Shown here piece by piece: positions 58,751 to 64,000 of a stretch of DNA of 64,000 nucleotides (its first letter is position 1; the number at the start of each line of letters is the position of its first letter). The translations under genes and the position numbers were made by a program. Where the stretch lies: contig VWPU01005002.1 in assembly GCA_013398955.1 (NCBI GenBank), forward strand, positions 124,001-188,000. The letters are read 5' to 3'. Origin of the DNA: Callaeas wilsoni. Its lineage: Eukaryota > Chordata > Aves > Passeriformes > Callaeidae. The notes beneath the pieces were generated by a model, which did no database searches, was not told where the DNA came from, and was given only the letters and a program-made list of their open reading frames with translations.

Positions 58751-61700
58751 GGCAGGGACAGAAACGTTACGCTGTTCTCAGACAGCAAGAAACCCTGCCG
58801 TAGGAAAGGTCACAATCTCAAGTGGTGGTTTAAACCAGCTCAATATCCCTGGAGAGAAAGCAGGCAATACATCAATAAAACCACACCAGACATTAGCAGT
58901 GCTCATGCAGATTTTGTACTCCATATGAGGGGAGAAGAAGTCCTGTGCTCTTCCCCTACTCCAGCAATATCCATGTGATTTTCATGCCATACTAACTCGT
59001 TCAATAGTTTGCTCTTCAACACATCTCAACAGTCATTACGGTTATACTAATTACAAGGAAAAGCCCTTGCTTGTATGAAAATGTATCTTTATATTTACAA
59101 CTGTTTGCACTCTAAGACTGCCCAGCAAACCAAGGCACAATGAGCTTAGCAATTACAGGTTTGTTTCTTGCAACAATTGAAGGTAAATGATCCTTTTCTG
59201 TTCCAGTCTTTCATGCTAAGGCCAAACTGGGAAGTGTTCCACGCAGGTGGGACCACAAACTCCCAGGCAAGATTCCTCTTTGCCCTAATCAATGGGAAGG
59301 TCAGGGTCGAAGGCTACTGCAACATAGAAGGGGCAGCCAACTAAATTCTAATATTTCCTTTTTTCCCTACATGAAGTTTCTTCCTGAGACATACTTTCAC
59401 ACTCATGTTTTATAGAAGTGTAAAGGTAAAAGACATTTTAAGGTCGTAACAGGGAATAGTAGCACATCTGTGAAAATTCAATTTTTGTGTAAGTATATGC
59501 TGCATTTTCTAGTTTCTTTCCTGATCCTGCGGAAGTCAGTATCTAGTGCCATCTCATGTACGCACCAGTTTTGCATTGGCCACATCCTTTTACAGTGAAT
59601 GCAGTACTAATAGTGTTCTTATCCCTTCCAATAGAGCGCATTGCAGCAGTAAGAATACTTCAGGCAAAATAGGATTATCATAGCTTACATCCACAGCACA
59701 GGACATGTAAGGTCAAAAGTTTCCCTTGATTATGGATATCCCAGTTGAGATACCACCCACCTCATTTTTTGAGACTACTTAGCATTCTCTCTGCTATTGC
59801 GCTGACAGCAAAAACTTTATGCACTGCAGTTATGGCCGTGAGCGCTCCGTATTTTCTAAAATAAGATCCCAAGAACATTTAGTCTAACAAAAAATTAATG
59901 ACAAGCTTGAGTTGAGCAGAGTGTGGTTAGTGGGTGTACTGGCATTATAAGAGAACTCAGAAGCACCAGTAGAGAGATTGCCAAGATCTCCTTAAAGGTG
60001 CTCACCTCTCCCCAGAAGAAAACCACTCATCCCCTCCTCTTCCAGTCCCCTGTATCATTCAGACTACCCAGATCCCATAAAAGATACACTTTGGTGTCAG
60101 GACCGCCCCTTCAACTAACCATTCCTTGACGCAATTCACAAGCAAGCACAGTTTCCCTGCAGAGAGAGCTGCCATGGTGCTTAGCCATGCACTGCTGCAG
60201 ACGGATTTACGTTATTTCCAGTTCACACCACTGAGCAGGGAGGTCTCCTGCCAGCAACAGACACAGTGCCAGGATGAGATCTACAGTGTGTATTGTAGGC
60301 TCTGCTCAAGTGCCTACATGATTCTCCCAAGTAGGAGCACAGAGCTTTTTCCCACCAGCTGACAAAGGATGATAAAGCGGGAACGACAGCAGCTCTGTCC
60401 AGTTCCTATGCACACAGCCTGTCAAAGCCATGAGCAAATAGGTCTGTGGGACAGCAGTGCTTTCCTTCCTGCCACAGAAAAACAGGCAGGACCTTTGAAC
60501 TTCATGGAGGATCACTGAAGAAAAAGGGAAGAGGCTCAGGTATAATCCAGTCTATGAAATTAAAAAGTATTCGGGAAAAGAGGTGTGGGCAAAAAGCAAT
60601 CCCAGCCCATAGCTGTGTGCTGTCTGGGGAAAGGGGCCAAGAGGAATCAGTTTTATTATCCCATGACTTATCTGAGCCAGGGGAAATACAGGGACACTTC
60701 TGACATGGATCATTATCAGTGAAACTGCATAGCTCCTACCAGAGTGTGTTCACAGCACATCCCTGAGGGACACAACTCTGCCTCTCAATGGCCTACATAT
60801 GAATGAATTACAGGAAGAATTATATGCTGCTCAGTCTTATTCTACTCCACAGGTACTAAATCCTTGCTGCCTGGCCTGGAAAGAGAGATTAAGTTTAGCA
60901 CTCCTCTCTGGGAAAAACCTTGCCAGTGAGCCATCCAGCATTCCAAGAAGTCCAGAGGAAACACTTACAAAAACACCAGAAGAAAACATTTAGAATCCAG
61001 TTATAACCTGCTTTCTGCTGCTTTTGTCATGTCTTCTCTGCTCTGGAACAGCTTAGCCTTCCTACACTGCAGAAAATGGGTGGTGAGGGAGGAGGATATA
61101 AAGTGGTAAATGAGTGGACAGGATGGACACATCAACCACTCAAAGCTATAACTTCCATATGCTAACACAGGAAAAGAAAAAGAGAAAGCTATCAAGGTAG
61201 TATCAGCATGTAATCCTGATGACAGAGCATTACACTGGATGCTGCACCCAATTCCTTCCAAGAAGAGAAATAAAGGTTACAGGAGTAGAAGTTCCCTGCT
61301 GCAGGACTGCAGAAAAACCTCAAAGATTATTTCTTTATTCATGGCTGGGTTTAAAAGACGGTGCCTATTGGCCCTGGCACAGCTAGTATATGTGCACACA
61401 CACAAGCACAGGCAGCAGACTCAGCCCTTCTGTGCTGTAGTATCAAAACAATGTTTGCGTAAGCCTAGAAAACCCTCGGCTTCTGTCCCACAGGGGACAC
61501 TGAGACAAACCATACAAGTGTGTCTGAACATATTTCTGGCTTCTCACATTCCTGTGCTGCTCAGCATTCTTCTTGAACCTACCTCAGATCTGCGAGTCCA
61601 CACATACATTCTCTGGAGGCCTGCTAACCACTCTCTGAGCAAGCATTAAAACACAATCTCCTGAAACTATTACAACTTAAAACGTTGGAGCAAAACAAAT

Positions 61701-64000
61701 GAAAAGGGGCCACTGTGTGGATAGCCTGAAACCCATGCATGCAAAGGTTCCAGCAGTGGAAGAGGGGGGTCTCCAGTGCAAAATGAAATTCAGCCCTCAC
61801 CTCATCTTTAACTTCATTCAAAACCTTCACTGCTTGATGATCAGTAAAGTTTCAAAAAGCTGCTTTGTCTGTGAGCCACAGTGGCTGTTCAGACACACAT
61901 ATATGTGTGGGACAACACCGTGCAGCATGGGAGGCTGCAATCACAGGGAAAACGAGTAGTGTTCACAGGTATCACAGGTGCAGCATGAAGCAGTTCAGCA
62001 GCAACCCTACAGCTCTCAGTAATACCTAAAGAGCTGCTGTTTTCACCAGCGGGCACCACTTGGAGAAGTCTGGAGCCAATCACTGCCTGTAAGGAAGAAA
62101 ACTTCCTCCATATCATGTCTCGTCTCCAGTGAAAACACCGTTACAGCATCTTTAGCCTGAGGAATCTGAAAAGAATTCCGGTAGTATGAAATAATTTAGG
62201 TTTATAAGATAGGTGTGACCAGGCTTATCTATTGACCAATGTATTTCTCAAATATTTCTCCTGGTTCCTAGAAGATGCTCAAGCTGTTTGGCACCAGTCA
62301 CAGCTGTGCTGGATGCCACACTAACAAGTGAAGAAAATACATGGTCATGGTGCAGTGTACACTTTTTGGTCAGCCTAGAGAGATCACATGAATGATAGAT
62401 ACCTTGCAACCACTGCCCCTGACGCCGATCAATACCAACAGCCCAGCCAGGTAACAGATAATGCTTTGTAGGTGTCCTGGGGCAGCTCTCAAGTCTCCAT
62501 TTCCTATTCATCAAGGCTCAACCCAGAACCCTTCCAGCACTGTTGTCACACTTTCTCCCTCAGCACAGTGAGGCTGCTGCTCCCCTGATGAGTCTGTACT
62601 AGAGTTCTTTATCAAAATATAGACTAACACACTGGCATCACCCCCCACGTAACCACTGTCAGTGGGAAAGAACTGCAAGTAGAGACAGTCGGTTTATGCC
62701 ATAAAAGAAGAAAGAGGTGCAGGAACTATCAGCTATTTAAAAATTAACTACATATCTCTCAGGCTGGGAGAACCAGGAGATGAGGCACTTGTCGTAACAG
62801 CATCAGCAGAGTCCCCAGAAAGGAAAGTGGAGTTTGATGCCAAGCCCTGTGCGACTGATCCTTTGCTGCAGATGATCCCACAGGACCCCCGCCATTCCCT
62901 TCAATGCCTTGGGGCATTCTTGTTCTCTGCTCTGCAATGGAAAGTGGCAGCTGCTCCTCCCCAGGACAGCCTGGTCTTGAATCCTCTTAGCTGCAACTTC
63001 GTGTTCTTACAATCAGGCACTGTGTCAAAACAATGTCTTTTGCTTTATTTTTTTGTTTTATTTATAAAAGATAAACACCTCATGGGAAAGACAGGCAGGC
63101 AAAACACAAATCTACATCCTTTCTCTATTTATTAAGAATTGTGAAAAGAAAATAAATGTTTTGCTGGGAAAAGTAAATGTTCCAGCAGCCAAATATGATC
63201 TCATTCTGGTACTGTGTTCATATGCTAGTTGGGTCTCACAATGCAGTTTCAGATACCTGCATGCTGTGTGCATCTGTATTTCTCTCCCATATTTATGCAT
63301 AACATATTTAAGGTAAGTACAATGCTGTCAGAAGAGAAAGCAGAAACTGCTCTTATAAACACATCAGTAGTCATGGAATTTCAGAGCCTAAAGAGAGAGT
63401 TGATGACTTCAATACCACAAACCAGCACAGTCCCCAGTGGCAATATATTTCTAGCATCACTAGGAACTACATGTGCTTCCTACAGTTATTTTCTTCTGCA
63501 TCTGTAACACCCTGTTTTCTGTAGCCATTTCATCGTGAATGAAGAGAAGTCAGGTAACAGCTGCAGATGGAGAGGGAAACAATCCTTGAAAATCTTGTGT
63601 CATTCTCTGATCTTGTTGCTGCAATTTTAGGAACGGAGGTGGCAAGTTTGTTTGCTTTACAACATGCAGGAAAAAAAGCCTATGACAATGAGCTACAGCC
63701 TGCTAGATTTACTACAACATCCCAAGACCAGAAATAAATTAATAACACAAACAAAGACATAGAATATCTTCTTCATTATAGATAGGAAGCATGCTGAGGA
63801 CTATTAGCTAGTCAGTAATCAATAATCTAAAGAACTGGCTGACTAAGACACTTATTTGAAAATTTCACGGAAGTGCCAAGACTTGTTAGAGAGCACTGCA
63901 GCGAACAGTTTGATCAGCTCCAGAGTTAGTGGAAAATGCTGCCCATGTTTGTATAAATGTATGACCAGAAGCCCACTCAAGCTGCTGTAATATCTAATAG
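58751..64000. other. Unassigned region to the right edge
   Basis: No gene, RNA gene or clear repeat recognised. The 136-codon plus frame at 61239-61649 has no recognised domain and overlaps a minus frame. A perfect 16-bp palindrome is at 61894-61909. Confidence 0.45.
61894..61909. other. Perfect 16-bp palindrome
   Basis: cacacatatatgtgtg reads the same on both strands, built from CA/TA/TG alternation. It could form a small cruciform or reflect a microsatellite seed. Confidence 0.85.

Noticed and set aside
1..64000. A bacterial-type operon, defence system or biosynthetic cluster
   Set aside because: There are no long adjacent frames, no ribosome-binding-site spacing and no such domains; repeats show a vertebrate, specifically avian, genome.

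Overview
The window looks like ordinary non-coding DNA from a bird chromosome. The basis is the repeats: several CR1 LINE fragments ending in the bird-type 8-bp terminal repeat (ATTCTATG/ATTCTGTG), solo LTRs of large avian ERVL-like families, and very old CR1 and MIR remnants. Base composition is AT-rich with few CpGs except in a few blocks. I recognise no complete protein-coding gene, no exon I can assign to a known family, no rRNA or tRNA gene and no CRISPR array. The open reading frames are short (mostly 60-160 codons), overlap on both strands, and the longest are inside repeats. The window is therefore best read as intergenic or deep-intronic sequence. Naming of repeat families rests on my recollection of avian repeat sequences, not on a database search.

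Layout. 1-1520 is a CpG-rich LTR, cut by the left window edge, that ends near a (GGGGA)6 tract; a second, degraded LTR 3' end of the same family lies at about 2620-2904. From 2.9 to 17 kb the sequence is mostly AT-rich and unassigned, with MIR-like remnants at 8.1 and 13.7 kb and a perfect 13-bp hairpin at 7.5 kb. A minus-strand solo LTR with a near-perfect 5-bp target duplication occupies 17079-17656. CR1 copies follow at 20550-21008 (+), 24012-24280 (-, ancient), 28206-28445 (-) and 31297-31600 (-). An 18/19-bp minisatellite made of two unit types is at 36412-36540. Two CR1 copies lie almost end to end at 37745-39510 (-); the second keeps part of the reverse transcriptase with a broken catalytic motif. 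Another CR1 relic lies at 44755-45020 (-). LTR-like blocks occur at about 46699-47100 and 50543-51035, with an ancient CR1 at 49985-50195. The rest, to 64000, is unassigned apart from an A/C-rich tract at 54.7 kb and a GC-rich block of unknown nature at 58.38-58.75 kb.

No genes act together here. What can be read is a layered record of retrotransposon insertions of different ages, plus a few structured DNA motifs (G-quadruplex tract, hairpins, palindrome, minisatellite). I found no convincing new biological system; the candidates worth checking are listed as findings.
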